A stretch of 9,795 nt of DNA from an uncultured Clostridia bacterium (GCA_937874275.1 CALNAU010000130.1:1-9795), one strand, 5' to 3'. Shown: positions 1 through 6,831, counted from the first letter of the stretch. Notes: generated by a model from the letters alone, not told the origin. Numbers and translations are program-made.

Positions 1-27
1 TCGGGCCGCCTGCTTCATTGGGCTTGC

Positions 28-480
28 CTATATATCCTTGCGGAAACAGATGATGCGGTTCGCTTCCTCAAACCCAACACTCAAATGAAAGTGCTGGCTG
101 TCGGTGTTGTGCAGCTCGCAGTCGCTGGCGAATTCGCGGCAGCCCCGCGCCCGCGCCCAGCTTTGGCAGGCATTCAGCAGCAGCGCGGCGATGCCCTGCC
201 CGCGGTGCGCGTCCGTCACATAGATGCCCTCCAGGTAGCCGACCGGGCTGGTGCTTGTGCCCTCCACATAGTCGTGCCGCAGCTGGCAGTGGGCGAAGCC
301 AATCTCCTGCCCCGGCGATCCGGCCAGAAAGCACGCGGCGTCGGCGTCGCATAGGATATCGGCGAAGTCGGGCATCAGTTCCTCCGCCGTGTGGTGGGGC
401 CACAGGCTGTGTGCCAGCGCCGCCAGCGCGGTCTCGTCACCGGGGGTGGCGCGGCGGATGGTATGCTCCGTTTCGCTCAT
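28..480 (-). CDS. GNAT acetyltransferase, AAC(6')-I aminoglycoside 6'-N-acetyltransferase-like
   Basis: This 150-aa protein is a single GNAT domain that would transfer acetyl from acetyl-CoA to an amine in the cytoplasm. The acetyl-CoA-binding motif A is RGQGIA at residues 93-98, just after the strand GYLEGIYV (81-88). The stretches DYVEGTSTSPVG (70-81), CREFASDCELHN (114-125) and the GFEE...FRK tail (136-148) match what I recall of chromosomal AAC(6')-I enzymes, which acetylate the 6'-amine of tobramycin- or kanamycin-type aminoglycosides. The length is normal for that family. The ATG overlaps the TGA of the upstream CXXC gene as ATGA, and no good Shine-Dalgarno precedes it, so translation is probably coupled. 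The stop is TAG. Family and subfamily resemblance are strong; actual drug acetylation is inferred, and another small amine could be the natural substrate. Confidence 0.88.
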   Translation of the reverse strand: MSETEHTIRRATPGDETALAALAHSLWPHHTAEELMPDFADILCDADAACFLAGSPGQEIGFAHCQLRHDYVEGTSTSPVGYLEGIYVTDAHRGQGIAALLLNACQSWARARGCREFASDCELHNTDSQHFHLSVGFEEANRIICFRKDI

Positions 481-1340
481 GGGGTGCCCGCCGGCTGCAC
501 CATGGCGCTCTGTCCTACGGGCTGCTTGGCCCAGCGCCCCTGCGCAATCAGGCTGTCTACCCAGCGCTCGGCCTCCGTGCGCCCCTCAAAGTCAAACGCG
601 CGGTAGATTTCTTCCATCGTCAGGGCGCCGTGGGTGTCATACAGCCAGCGCAGCACATCCTCATCCGGCGGGGAGGCAAGGGGCGTCATGGTGCCGCCGC
701 TCAGCTCGGCAAACACGCGCTCAAAGTCGGGCAGGCGGTTGTAGCCCCGCATCACCATCTGCCGCGCCTGGGCGGATTTTACCCGGAATGTGGGGAAAGA
801 GGATACGCCCACCGCCTGGGTCAGCCCCAAGTCGGTCTGAAAGGCGCGGCGGGCGCTGCCATCGTCCAGCGCCTGCTCAAAGGCGGCGATATCCAGCCCC
901 GTCTCCCGCGCCAGGGCCACCTGCACATCGCGGCGGCTGGTTACCAGCGCGCGGGTGAAGGTGGCCGCGCGCAGCTGGCGCAGGTAGCGGTCGGCCAGCG
1001 CGGGGCTGGCAATCTGCGCCGCCTTGTAGGCGATATTCTGTGGGTAGGTGGAGGGGGATTCCCGGCTGAACAGATGGAAGCCCTCCGCCCGGATGGGCAT
1101 GCGGTGGGTGTCATACGTCTCCAGCCAGTGGGACACAATCTGCCGGTTGGCCCCGTCGCTGCCGGCGTCTATGCCGTTGCCGGGGTCGGCAAAGTCGTCT
1201 ATATCGCGCACCAGCCCGCCCATCACGTAGCGGATTTCCACGCCGGGGTAGCGCGTCTCAATGCCCCGAAACACCGGCTCCATGGCCCAGCACCATACGC
1301 AGACCGGGTCGGTGAAGTTGGTAATAATCATGTCTTTCAT
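477..1340 (-). CDS. DsbA-family CXXC thiol oxidoreductase (cytoplasmic, CVWCW type)
   Basis: This 287-aa protein has a thioredoxin-fold DsbA/FrnE-like domain. Its N-terminal strand leads directly into the redox motif C14-V-W-C17 followed by Trp (TDPVCVWCWAMEP, residues 10-22). The cis-proline loop is SSFPTF (180-185, cis-Pro at about 183), and the helical insertion between them is as expected for DsbA-like folds. There is no signal peptide, so it should act in the cytoplasm as a disulfide isomerase, oxidoreductase or related enzyme. Residues about 222-280 (DEDVLRWLYDTHG onward) form a C-terminal helical extension that could be a small winged-helix-like domain; that is inference. A start 12 codons upstream is possible, but the GGAGGAGG site at 1348-1355 fixes the ATG at 1340. 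Its stop overlaps the start of the AAC(6')-like gene (ATGA), which points to a two-gene operon. Confidence 0.9.
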   Translation of the reverse strand: MKDMIITNFTDPVCVWCWAMEPVFRGIETRYPGVEIRYVMGGLVRDIDDFADPGNGIDAGSDGANRQIVSHWLETYDTHRMPIRAEGFHLFSRESPSTYPQNIAYKAAQIASPALADRYLRQLRAATFTRALVTSRRDVQVALARETGLDIAAFEQALDDGSARRAFQTDLGLTQAVGVSSFPTFRVKSAQARQMVMRGYNRLPDFERVFAELSGGTMTPLASPPDEDVLRWLYDTHGALTMEEIYRAFDFEGRTEAERWVDSLIAQGRWAKQPVGQSAMVQPAGTP

Positions 1341-1347
1341 GCGGAAG

Positions 1348-1355
1348 CCTCCTCC
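1348..1355 (-). promoter_or_regulatory. Ribosome binding site deciding the start of the CXXC oxidoreductase gene
   Basis: GGAGGAGG on the minus strand lies 7 nt before the ATG at 1340. It argues against the in-frame upstream start at 1376. Confidence 0.85.
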
Positions 1356-1392
1356 GTACGCCTTGGCGCGTACCATTGACTATATACCCAAT
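1356..1392 (-). promoter_or_regulatory. Candidate promoter, dyad and leader hairpin upstream of the CXXC/AAC(6')-like operon
   Basis: On the plus strand 1375-1392 reads ATTGACTATATACCCAAT, an imperfect dyad (ATTG..TATATA..CAAT). On the minus strand it supplies a -10-like TATATA/TATAGT. I see no convincing -35 box at 16-18 bp. Between this and the ribosome binding site, 1356-1373 can form a 6-bp hairpin (GTACGC, six-base loop, GCGTAC). The dyad could be an operator over the -10, but this rests on symmetry and position alone. Confidence 0.35.
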
Positions 1393-1425
1393 CAAAGGGC
1401 GGTACAGGCGGAGAATACACTGCGG

Positions 1426-1472
1426 AAAACGACCCGCGGGTGCCGATGGCGGACGTGCGGGTCGCTTCTTTT
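1426..1472. terminator. Hairpin terminator, probably bidirectional
   Basis: CGACCCGC (1430-1437) pairs perfectly with GCGGGTCG (1457-1464) around a 19-nt loop. On the plus strand CTTCTTTT follows; on the minus strand GTTTTCC follows. It lies between the nucleoside phosphorylase stop and the CXXC gene promoter region, both on the minus strand, so its likely job is to end the ABC/phosphorylase transcript. The loop is rather long and the minus-strand U-tract short. Confidence 0.6.
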
Positions 1473-1589
1473 CAAGACCTCATCAGGTGGATGCAGTGGC
1501 GTCCGGTCAGGGCGGCGCCGTGCCCTGTGTGGCCGTGGTGTCCGGGGCTACGGCGCTGAAGGGATCGCAGCAGTTGTTGTCGGCGACGC
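1473..1589. other. Intergenic stretch with no recognised gene
   Basis: These roughly 115 bases lie between the phosphorylase stop and the terminator. On the minus strand a stop-free frame (1507 to about 1600) has a coding-like codon pattern and a CC pair followed by an A/P/T-rich tail. It has no start codon or ribosome binding site, so I do not call it a gene. Confidence 0.4.
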
Positions 1590-2351
1590 TTATACCTGCG
1601 CCGCGATTTCCAGCGCCACCAGGAAGTTGCTCAGCTGGTGATCTTTCTCCGCCTCGTTGGCCAGTATTCGCTGCTCCCACTCCGGGGCGTCCAGCAGGTC
1701 GCCGGTGTAAAAGAAGGTGTAGTACTCATACCCCCGGTAGTCGCACACCGCCTGCAGGCCGCTGCACTCCATATCCACGGCGATGCAGCCCTCGGCCCGC
1801 CGCTTGTCCACATTGCCCCGGGTCTCGCGGAAGATGCCGTCCGTGGTCCAGGCGCGGCCGGTTACCTGGGGGATGCCCAGGTCGTCCAGCATGCGGGCCA
1901 CGCGCCCGGCGTTCTTCACCTTGATATAGTCCGCCGGCGGGGCATAGTGGTAGCTGAGCCCCTCGTCGCGGTAGGCCTCGGTGGGCACGATGAGGCGGCC
2001 TTCGGTCAGCGCCGCGTCCAGCGCGCCACAGCTGCCAAACAGCACAAACTTGGTGGCCCCGGTGGCCCGCGCGGCCTCCTCCAGCGCCATGCCCGCGTTG
2101 GCGGCGGTGATGGGGCTCATCATAAAGCCGATGTCCCGCCCCTGATGGTGCAGCGCGTAGATGGGTTTTTCGCCGTTCAGGCCGGGCAGCGCCGCTATCC
2201 GGCGGCAGTCAAAGTGCTGGAGGGCATGCTCCACCACCACATGGGAGAAGGTGATGATCATCACCTCGCACAGCGGCTTTTCGGGGGTGGCGTACAGGGC
2301 CTCCGGCCCGAATACGGCCGGGGTGTGGGGGTCGAAGCTGTGGATAATCAT
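1590..2351 (-). CDS. Nucleoside phosphorylase (PNP/UDP family, uridine-phosphorylase-like)
   Basis: This 253-aa cytoplasmic enzyme belongs to the PNP_UDP_1 superfamily, which cleaves nucleosides with phosphate to give a free base and ribose-1-phosphate, or with water in nucleosidase members. Visible features are the strand and loop LFGSCGAL (104-111), the segment DEGLSYHY (129-136) and the substrate-site motif VDMEC (192-196), whose Met-Glu pair normally contacts the ribose. TTDGIFRETR (169-178) is also typical. The arrangement is closest to uridine-phosphorylase-like members, but the base specificity cannot be read. The AGGAGGG site (2357-2363) chooses the ATG at 2351 over one six codons upstream. 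The gene begins 10 nt after the permease stop, and its ribosome binding site overlaps that stop, so it is the third gene of the ABC operon. Such a partner suggests nucleoside or nucleoside-antibiotic metabolism, which is inference. Confidence 0.88.
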   Translation of the reverse strand: MIIHSFDPHTPAVFGPEALYATPEKPLCEVMIITFSHVVVEHALQHFDCRRIAALPGLNGEKPIYALHHQGRDIGFMMSPITAANAGMALEEAARATGATKFVLFGSCGALDAALTEGRLIVPTEAYRDEGLSYHYAPPADYIKVKNAGRVARMLDDLGIPQVTGRAWTTDGIFRETRGNVDKRRAEGCIAVDMECSGLQAVCDYRGYEYYTFFYTGDLLDAPEWEQRILANEAEKDHQLSNFLVALEIAAQV

Positions 2352-2356
2352 GAGGT

Positions 2357-2363
2357 CCCTCCT
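2357..2363 (-). promoter_or_regulatory. Ribosome binding site of the nucleoside phosphorylase gene
   Basis: AGGAGGG on the minus strand lies 5 nt before the ATG at 2351 and shares bases with the permease stop codon (2362-2364). It fixes the start and shows tight coupling of the two genes. Confidence 0.85.
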
Positions 2364-3933
2364 ACTCAATCTGATATACGCGTCGGCTGGCCAGCCCCCG
2401 CATCAGTACCGCCGCGGCCATCATCAGCACCAGCGCCAATGCCCAGGCCACCTGGGCGGCCCAGCGCGCCGGGGCCAGCCACAGCGCCGCGCCCATCAGG
2501 GCCATCAGCACAAAGCCGCTCAACAGGCCAAAGCCCATCTGGGCAGAGCTTTTGACAATCTGCTGCTCGCTCTCCCAATCATAGCGGGCAAAGCGCAAAT
2601 CCAGCACCAGCCCCCACACCGACAGGAAGGCGCACAGCCCCACCGGCAGCAGCAGGGTGGCCAGGGTAGTGGCCCAGCCCGGCCGCAGGTGCCAGGCCAT
2701 CAGCCCGGCGCCCAACAGGGCAGGCACCAGGCTGAACAGAAAGCTGAACAGCGCCTTGGCGCCTAGCAGCGTGCCGGTGCTCACCGGGGCGGTGCACATC
2801 AGCCAGGCATTCTTCCCTTCCATAGACAGGCTGATGGCGCTGGGCACGCTCATCCCGGCAAACGCGCAGGCCGCCAGCGGCAAAAAGCGCATCAGCGGGC
2901 TCATCACCTGGGGCATGCCCCGCAGCAGGGCGACGGCGTCCGGCTTGACCAGCGGCAACAGCAGCAGCATCACCGGCGCCAGCCACACGGCCATGCCGGT
3001 GTTCATCAGGTACAAGGGGGAGGCCAGCATGCGCCGCCACTCCTTGCGCACCAGCGCCCACAGGGGCGGCAGGGGGCGGCCGGCATGGCCGTGTGCTAGA
3101 GCGGCAGCCTGCCGGCCGGTTTGGCCGGGCGTCCAGCGCAGCAAGATCGCCACCGCCAGGGCGGCTGCCCCCAGGCTGACGCAGGCCAGCAGCAGCAAGT
3201 GCCCCGGGCTGCCCTGCACGGCCAGCGCGGCCCAGTTGGCCGGGGGATAGGCGGTGCTCATGGCGCCGCCGGCCGAACGCATCATGTCCAGCATGGCGGC
3301 ATCCCCGCCCGCCGCGGACAGGGGCGAGGTGTACAGCGTCAGCATCAGCCAGGCGGTGACCGGCAGCACCAACAGGGCGACCAGCAGGTGCCGTTGGCGG
3401 AATCGGCGGGCCAACACGGCCATGCCCGCCGCGATAACCAGGCCCAACCCCAGGGGGATAAGCGGGGTGAACAGCCAGATGGCCAGCCAGACGGGCAAGG
3501 CGGCCAGACCCTCGGCCATGCTGTAGAATACCGTGGCTGGCAGCATCACCATCAGGCAAAAACCCAGCGCCGACCCGTATAAATCCAGCAGCCGGGCCCA
3601 GACCACGGTGCTGTGGTGGATGGGCAGGGGGGCCAGGTGCTCCCACCCGCGGGCGTCAAACAGCAGCCCCTGGGCACGGATGACCGTGCCCATCACCGTG
3701 GCCGCGGCCGCCAGCGTGATGGCCATGCCCGGCAGCATGGCGGCGAGGCCCGCCGTGTAAATGCCCCAGCTGATGGCCGTGGCATAGAAAAGGCCCATGG
3801 CTGCCAGCACCACATACAGCACCAGCATCCACAGCAGGCGGCGGCGCTGCCTGCGGTCACTCGTGTGGCGTATTTCGTTGCGCCGCAGGGCATTGACCCG
3901 CTGCAGGCGCAGCAGCAGGCGCAGCTCACGCAT
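2362..3933 (-). CDS. ABC-2 type exporter permease, internally duplicated
   Basis: This 523-aa polytopic membrane protein forms the channel for the ATPase encoded just upstream. After a basic N-terminus (residues 1-33) it has about twelve hydrophobic segments in two halves separated by a hydrophilic linker around 268-300. Each half carries a similar amphipathic segment: residues 94-117 (RGWEHLAPLPIHHSTVV core) and 372-395 (EGKNAWLMCTAPVSTG core). This suggests a fused pair of six-helix ABC-2 units, so one chain may supply both transmembrane halves. The ATG at 3933 overlaps the ATPase stop by 8 nt and has GGAGG 9 nt upstream. The longer open frame to 4017 lies inside the ATPase gene and is rejected. 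The substrate is unknown; relatives in Firmicutes export peptides, antibiotics or lipid-like compounds. Confidence 0.9.
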   Translation of the reverse strand: MRELRLLLRLQRVNALRRNEIRHTSDRRQRRRLLWMLVLYVVLAAMGLFYATAISWGIYTAGLAAMLPGMAITLAAAATVMGTVIRAQGLLFDARGWEHLAPLPIHHSTVVWARLLDLYGSALGFCLMVMLPATVFYSMAEGLAALPVWLAIWLFTPLIPLGLGLVIAAGMAVLARRFRQRHLLVALLVLPVTAWLMLTLYTSPLSAAGGDAAMLDMMRSAGGAMSTAYPPANWAALAVQGSPGHLLLLACVSLGAAALAVAILLRWTPGQTGRQAAALAHGHAGRPLPPLWALVRKEWRRMLASPLYLMNTGMAVWLAPVMLLLLPLVKPDAVALLRGMPQVMSPLMRFLPLAACAFAGMSVPSAISLSMEGKNAWLMCTAPVSTGTLLGAKALFSFLFSLVPALLGAGLMAWHLRPGWATTLATLLLPVGLCAFLSVWGLVLDLRFARYDWESEQQIVKSSAQMGFGLLSGFVLMALMGAALWLAPARWAAQVAWALALVLMMAAAVLMRGLASRRVYQIE

Positions 3934-4648
3934 CCCGCATCGCCTCCAGGAAATACTCCTCCAGGCTGGCCTGCCCGCGCACCTGATCGGTGGCGCCGGC
4001 GGCGACCAGGCGGCCATCCTTGATGACGGCTACCTTGTTGCACAGCTTTTCGGCCACCTCCAGCACATGGGTGGAGAAGAACACCGCGCTGCCCTGGGCG
4101 CAAAAATCGCGGATAATCTGCCGCACCCGCACCACGGCCTCCGGGTCCAGCCCCACAAAGGGCTCATCCATCAGGAATAGCACGGGCCGGTGGATGAAGC
4201 CGCCAATCATGGCCAATTTCTGCTTCATGCCGTGGGAGTAGGAGGAAATCAGGTCGTGCAGGCGGTCGGACAGGTCCAGCGCCCGGGCATAATGCTCGAT
4301 GCGCTGCCCCCGCTCGTCCACCGCAATCTCAAACAAATCGGCCACAAAGTCCAGGTACTGGCGGCCGGTGAGAAACTCGTACAAATCCGGGTTGTCCGGG
4401 ATATAGGCAATCTTGCGCTTGCAGGCCAGGGGGTCGGCCTTGATGGAGGTGCCGTCCACCAGCATGTCACCGGTGTCAAAGCGCAGGATGCCCGCCGCCG
4501 CGCGCAGCGTGGTGGTTTTACCAGCGCCGTTTTTGCCGATGAAGCCGTAGATGTCGCCCGGCTCGATGGTCAGGCTCAGGTTGTCCACCGCCATCACCTT
4601 GCCGTCATAGCTCTTGGAAAAGCCCCGGATATCCAATATTGGTTGCAT
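3926..4648 (-). CDS. ABC transporter ATP-binding protein (CcmA/YtrB-like exporter ATPase)
   Basis: This 240-aa nucleotide-binding subunit would power the adjacent ABC-2 permease at the inner face of the membrane. All key motifs are present: Walker A GKNGAGKT (38-45), the signature as SYSHGMKQ (136-143), Walker B VLFLMDEP (156-163), the D-loop GLDP (167-169 region) and the switch His in STH (His194). The expected Q-loop is replaced by IPDNPDLYE (83-91) with no Gln, as often seen in this exporter-type ATPase group (IPE/IPD-x-P-x-LY). The ATG at 4648 has GAGGAG 4 nt upstream. It is the first gene of an operon with the permease (8-nt overlap) and the nucleoside phosphorylase. No substrate can be assigned from the ATPase alone. 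Confidence 0.93.
   Translation of the reverse strand: MQPILDIRGFSKSYDGKVMAVDNLSLTIEPGDIYGFIGKNGAGKTTTLRAAAGILRFDTGDMLVDGTSIKADPLACKRKIAYIPDNPDLYEFLTGRQYLDFVADLFEIAVDERGQRIEHYARALDLSDRLHDLISSYSHGMKQKLAMIGGFIHRPVLFLMDEPFVGLDPEAVVRVRQIIRDFCAQGSAVFFSTHVLEVAEKLCNKVAVIKDGRLVAAGATDQVRGQASLEEYFLEAMRDA
3943..3947 (-). promoter_or_regulatory. Ribosome binding site deciding the permease start
   Basis: GGAGG on the minus strand, inside the end of the ATPase gene, lies 9 nt before the ATG at 3933. It supports the short start over the upstream in-frame start at 4017. Confidence 0.75.
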
Positions 4649-4680
4649 GGTGCTCCTCGTTTTGCTCTTTCAATGAATAG

Positions 4681-4731
4681 GCCCTCACCCGCCTGTAAAC
4701 GTACACAGTATAAGGGGTGAGGGCTTATTTT
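4681..4731. terminator. Hairpin between the P-type ATPase and ABC operons
   Basis: GCCCTCACCC (4681-4690) pairs perfectly with GGGTGAGGGC (4715-4724) around a 24-nt loop. It probably ends the metal-ATPase transcript on the minus strand, but the following minus-strand bases (CTATTCATT) make a weak U-tract. The plus-strand side has a better tract (TTATTTT) yet no plus-strand gene to terminate. One arm lies inside the spacer of the candidate ABC promoter, so promoter and hairpin overlap. Confidence 0.5.
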
Positions 4732-4735
4732 ACAA
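4693..4735 (-). promoter_or_regulatory. Candidate promoter and operator dyad of the ABC/phosphorylase operon
   Basis: On the minus strand a -35 box TTGTAA (4735-4730) is followed after exactly 17 bp by a -10 box TATACT (4712-4707). Overlapping the -10 and the expected start site is a 16-bp dyad, CTGTGTACGTTTACAG on the minus strand (4708-4693), with the symmetric core CTGTnnACGTnnACAG. Position and symmetry suggest an operator for a dimeric repressor such as a GntR or TetR type. No regulator gene lies in the window. The -10 and spacing are good, the -35 is moderate, and the operator assignment is inference. Confidence 0.5.
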
Positions 4736-4746
4736 GAAGGGGTTGG

Positions 4747-6582
4747 CTACAGCGTTGTCTTTCGCAGCGTGCGCAGCGCGTTGAGCACGGCCAGCGCCGT
4801 CACGCCCACATCGGCAAACACGGCTGACCACAGGCTGGCATAGCCCAGGGCGCTCAGCGCCAGCACCACCACCTTCACCCCGATGGCGAAGACGGCGTTT
4901 TGCTGGGCGATGCGCAGGGTCTTCCGGGCGATGCGCATGGCCAGCGGCAGCTTGAGCGGGTTGTCATCCATCAGCACGATGTCGGCCGCCTCGATGGCGG
5001 CGCCGCTGCCCAGCCCGCCCATGGCCACGCCCACATCGGCGCGCGCCAGCACCGGCGCATCGTTGATGCCGTCGCCCACAAAGCACAGCTTGCCCCGGCC
5101 GCCTTCGGCCAGCATGCTGTCCACCAGCGCTACTTTATCCTGGGGCAGCAGGCTGTGGTGCACCTCGTCAATGCCCAGCTGCCGGGCGACCAGGTGGGCG
5201 GCAGGCTCGCTGTCGCCGGTCAGCATGGCAATGCGGCGCACGCCCAGGGCGCGCAGCGCCTGCACTGCCTGGGCAGCCTGGGGCTTTTCCCGGTCAGCTA
5301 TCAAAATAGCGCCCGCGTAACGCCCGTCCACGGCGGCGTGTATCAGCGTGCCCGCGGCGTCTGTCGCTGTCGGGGTGAGGCTGTTTTCGCGCATCCAGGC
5401 GGCGTTGCCCACCAGCACGCGCCGGTCATCCACCAGGGCGCTCAGGCCGCGGCCGCCGGTCTCACGCACATCGGCCACGCGCTGGAAATCGATGTGTTGG
5501 CCCCAGGCCGCGCGCAGGGATTGGGCGATGGGGTGGGCCGAATGCGCCTCGGCGTGCGCGGCCAGCGCCAGCAAATCCTCCCGGCTGATGCCTTCGGGCA
5601 TCACCTGGGCCACGGCGAACACGCCCTGGGTCAAGGTGCCCGTTTTGTCAAACACCACGCGGTCGGCCTGGGCCAGCGTCTCCAGGTAGTTGCTGCCCTT
5701 GACCAGAATGCCCTGGCGGCCCGCGCCGCCTATGCCGCCGAAAAAGCTAAGCGGGATGGAGACCACCAGCGCACACGGGCAGCTGACCACCAGGAACTGC
5801 AGCGCCCGGTACAGCCACGCCTCAAAGGGCTGCTGAAACAGCAGCGGCGGCACGGCTGCAAGCAGCGCGGCCAGGCCCACCACCACCGGGGTATAGATGG
5901 CGCTGAAGCGGGTGATAAAGGTTTCGGATTGGGATTTGCGGTTGCTGGCGTTCTCCACCAGGTCCAGGATGCGCGCCACGGTGGATTCGCCGTAGGGGGC
6001 GCTCACCTCAATGGTCAGCGGCGCGGTGAGGTTGATGGCGCCGCTGAGCACCATGTCGCCCAGGCCTATATCGCGCGGCATGGCCTCGCCGGTCAGGGCC
6101 GCGGTATCCAGGGTGGAGCCGCCGCTCAGCACCACGCCGTCCAGCGGGATACGGTCGCCCGGCCGCACCAGAATATGCTGGCCCGGCTGCACATCCTCCG
6201 GGTCCACGGAGATGGGCTGGCCGTCCCGCAGCAGCCAGGCCTCCTCCGGCCGCAAATCCATCAGCTCGGCAATCGAGCGGCGCGAGCGGTCCACCGCGTA
6301 GCTTTGAAACAGCTCGCCTACTTGGTAGAACAGCATCACCGCCGTGGCCTCCGGGTACTCGCCGATGGCGATGGCGCCCACGGTGGCGATGGACATCAGC
6401 AGGTTTTCATCAAACACCTGGCCGTTGACCAGGTGGCGCACCGCATACCACAGCACGTCCCACCCGGCCAGCGCGTAGGCGCCCAGCAGCAGTGCCAGCC
6501 GCAGCGCGCCCGGCTCTTTGACCAGCAGCCCCGCCACAAACAGCGCGGCTGATATGATGATGCGAATCAGCCGGCGGGTCAC
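4747..6582 (-). CDS. Heavy-metal P-type ATPase, PIB-2 class (Zn/Cd/Pb exporter, CadA/ZntA-like)
   Basis: This 611-aa membrane pump uses ATP to expel soft divalent metals. Visible motifs, in order, are the actuator TGE (164-166), the metal-binding membrane motif C268-P-C270, the phosphorylation site DKTGTLT (312-318, Asp312), the HP dipeptide (350-351) and the hinge GDGINDAP (503-510). The C-terminal helices carry the PIB-2 pattern N562-x7-K570 and D591-x-G593-x7-N601, which marks Zn/Cd/Pb pumps rather than Cu pumps. It lacks the N-terminal HMA domain of classical CadA; that domain is supplied as a separate protein encoded just upstream. The start is GTG at 6582, overlapping the upstream TGA as GTGA with only a weak ribosome binding site, so translation is probably coupled. 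Which of Zn, Cd or Pb is exported cannot be decided. Confidence 0.93.
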   Translation of the reverse strand: MTRRLIRIIISAALFVAGLLVKEPGALRLALLLGAYALAGWDVLWYAVRHLVNGQVFDENLLMSIATVGAIAIGEYPEATAVMLFYQVGELFQSYAVDRSRRSIAELMDLRPEEAWLLRDGQPISVDPEDVQPGQHILVRPGDRIPLDGVVLSGGSTLDTAALTGEAMPRDIGLGDMVLSGAINLTAPLTIEVSAPYGESTVARILDLVENASNRKSQSETFITRFSAIYTPVVVGLAALLAAVPPLLFQQPFEAWLYRALQFLVVSCPCALVVSIPLSFFGGIGGAGRQGILVKGSNYLETLAQADRVVFDKTGTLTQGVFAVAQVMPEGISREDLLALAAHAEAHSAHPIAQSLRAAWGQHIDFQRVADVRETGGRGLSALVDDRRVLVGNAAWMRENSLTPTATDAAGTLIHAAVDGRYAGAILIADREKPQAAQAVQALRALGVRRIAMLTGDSEPAAHLVARQLGIDEVHHSLLPQDKVALVDSMLAEGGRGKLCFVGDGINDAPVLARADVGVAMGGLGSGAAIEAADIVLMDDNPLKLPLAMRIARKTLRIAQQNAVFAIGVKVVVLALSALGYASLWSAVFADVGVTALAVLNALRTLRKTTL

Positions 6583-6803
6583 AGCTTCACCGAGGCCTTG
6601 GGCTCAATGCGGCGCACGATGCGGTTGGCCTCCTGGGCAATCTGGGGCAGCTGCGCCTCCTCGCCCTCGATGATCAGCTTGGATGTCAGAAAGTTGACCG
6701 TGCAGGCCTGCACGCCGTCCAGCGCGCCGATTTTCTTTTCCATCTTGGCCGCGCAGGCGGCACAGCCCAGGTTTTGCAGGGCGTATGTTCTCTTGGTGGT
6801 CAT
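6579..6803 (-). CDS. Stand-alone HMA-domain metal-binding protein (CadA N-terminal-domain-like)
   Basis: This 74-aa protein is one heavy-metal-associated domain of the ferredoxin-like fold. The metal site is GCAACAAKME (13-22) with Cys14 and Cys17, followed by the usual helix and the strand pattern ACTVNFLTSKLIIEG (33-47). The wording around the motif resembles the N-terminal domain of CadA-type ATPases more than CopZ copper chaperones. The Asp that often precedes the first Cys in Zn pumps (DCxxC) is Gly here. It has a good GGAGG site (6811-6815) 7 nt before the ATG. It is directly coupled to the PIB-2 ATPase by a GTGA overlap, so it most likely delivers Zn or Cd to the pump or senses it, acting in trans as the detached domain. 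Confidence 0.9.
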   Translation of the reverse strand: MTTKRTYALQNLGCAACAAKMEKKIGALDGVQACTVNFLTSKLIIEGEEAQLPQIAQEANRIVRRIEPKASVKL

Positions 6804-6810
6804 GGCACAT

Positions 6811-6815
6811 CCTCC
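6811..6815 (-). promoter_or_regulatory. Ribosome binding site of the HMA protein gene
   Basis: GGAGG on the minus strand lies 7 nt before the ATG at 6803. Confidence 0.8.
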
Positions 6816-6831
6816 ATGGATATCTTCTCAA

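Noticed and set aside
255..1379. Long plus-strand open frame opposite the CXXC oxidoreductase and acetyltransferase genes
   Set aside because: It has no ribosome binding site or recognisable family, and its composition is that of the antisense of GC-rich coding DNA. The same applies to the long antisense frames at 1638-2555, 4900-6552 and 7290-9443.
1507..1600. Short minus-strand coding-like frame with a Cys-Cys pair and A/P/T-rich end, stop at 1507
   Set aside because: No start codon or ribosome binding site, and it overlaps the end of the phosphorylase gene. A frameshifted extension of that enzyme would exceed the family's normal length.
3934..4017. Longer permease start at 4017
   Set aside because: It would lie 92 nt inside the ATPase gene and adds a basic low-complexity stretch; GGAGG precedes the ATG at 3933.
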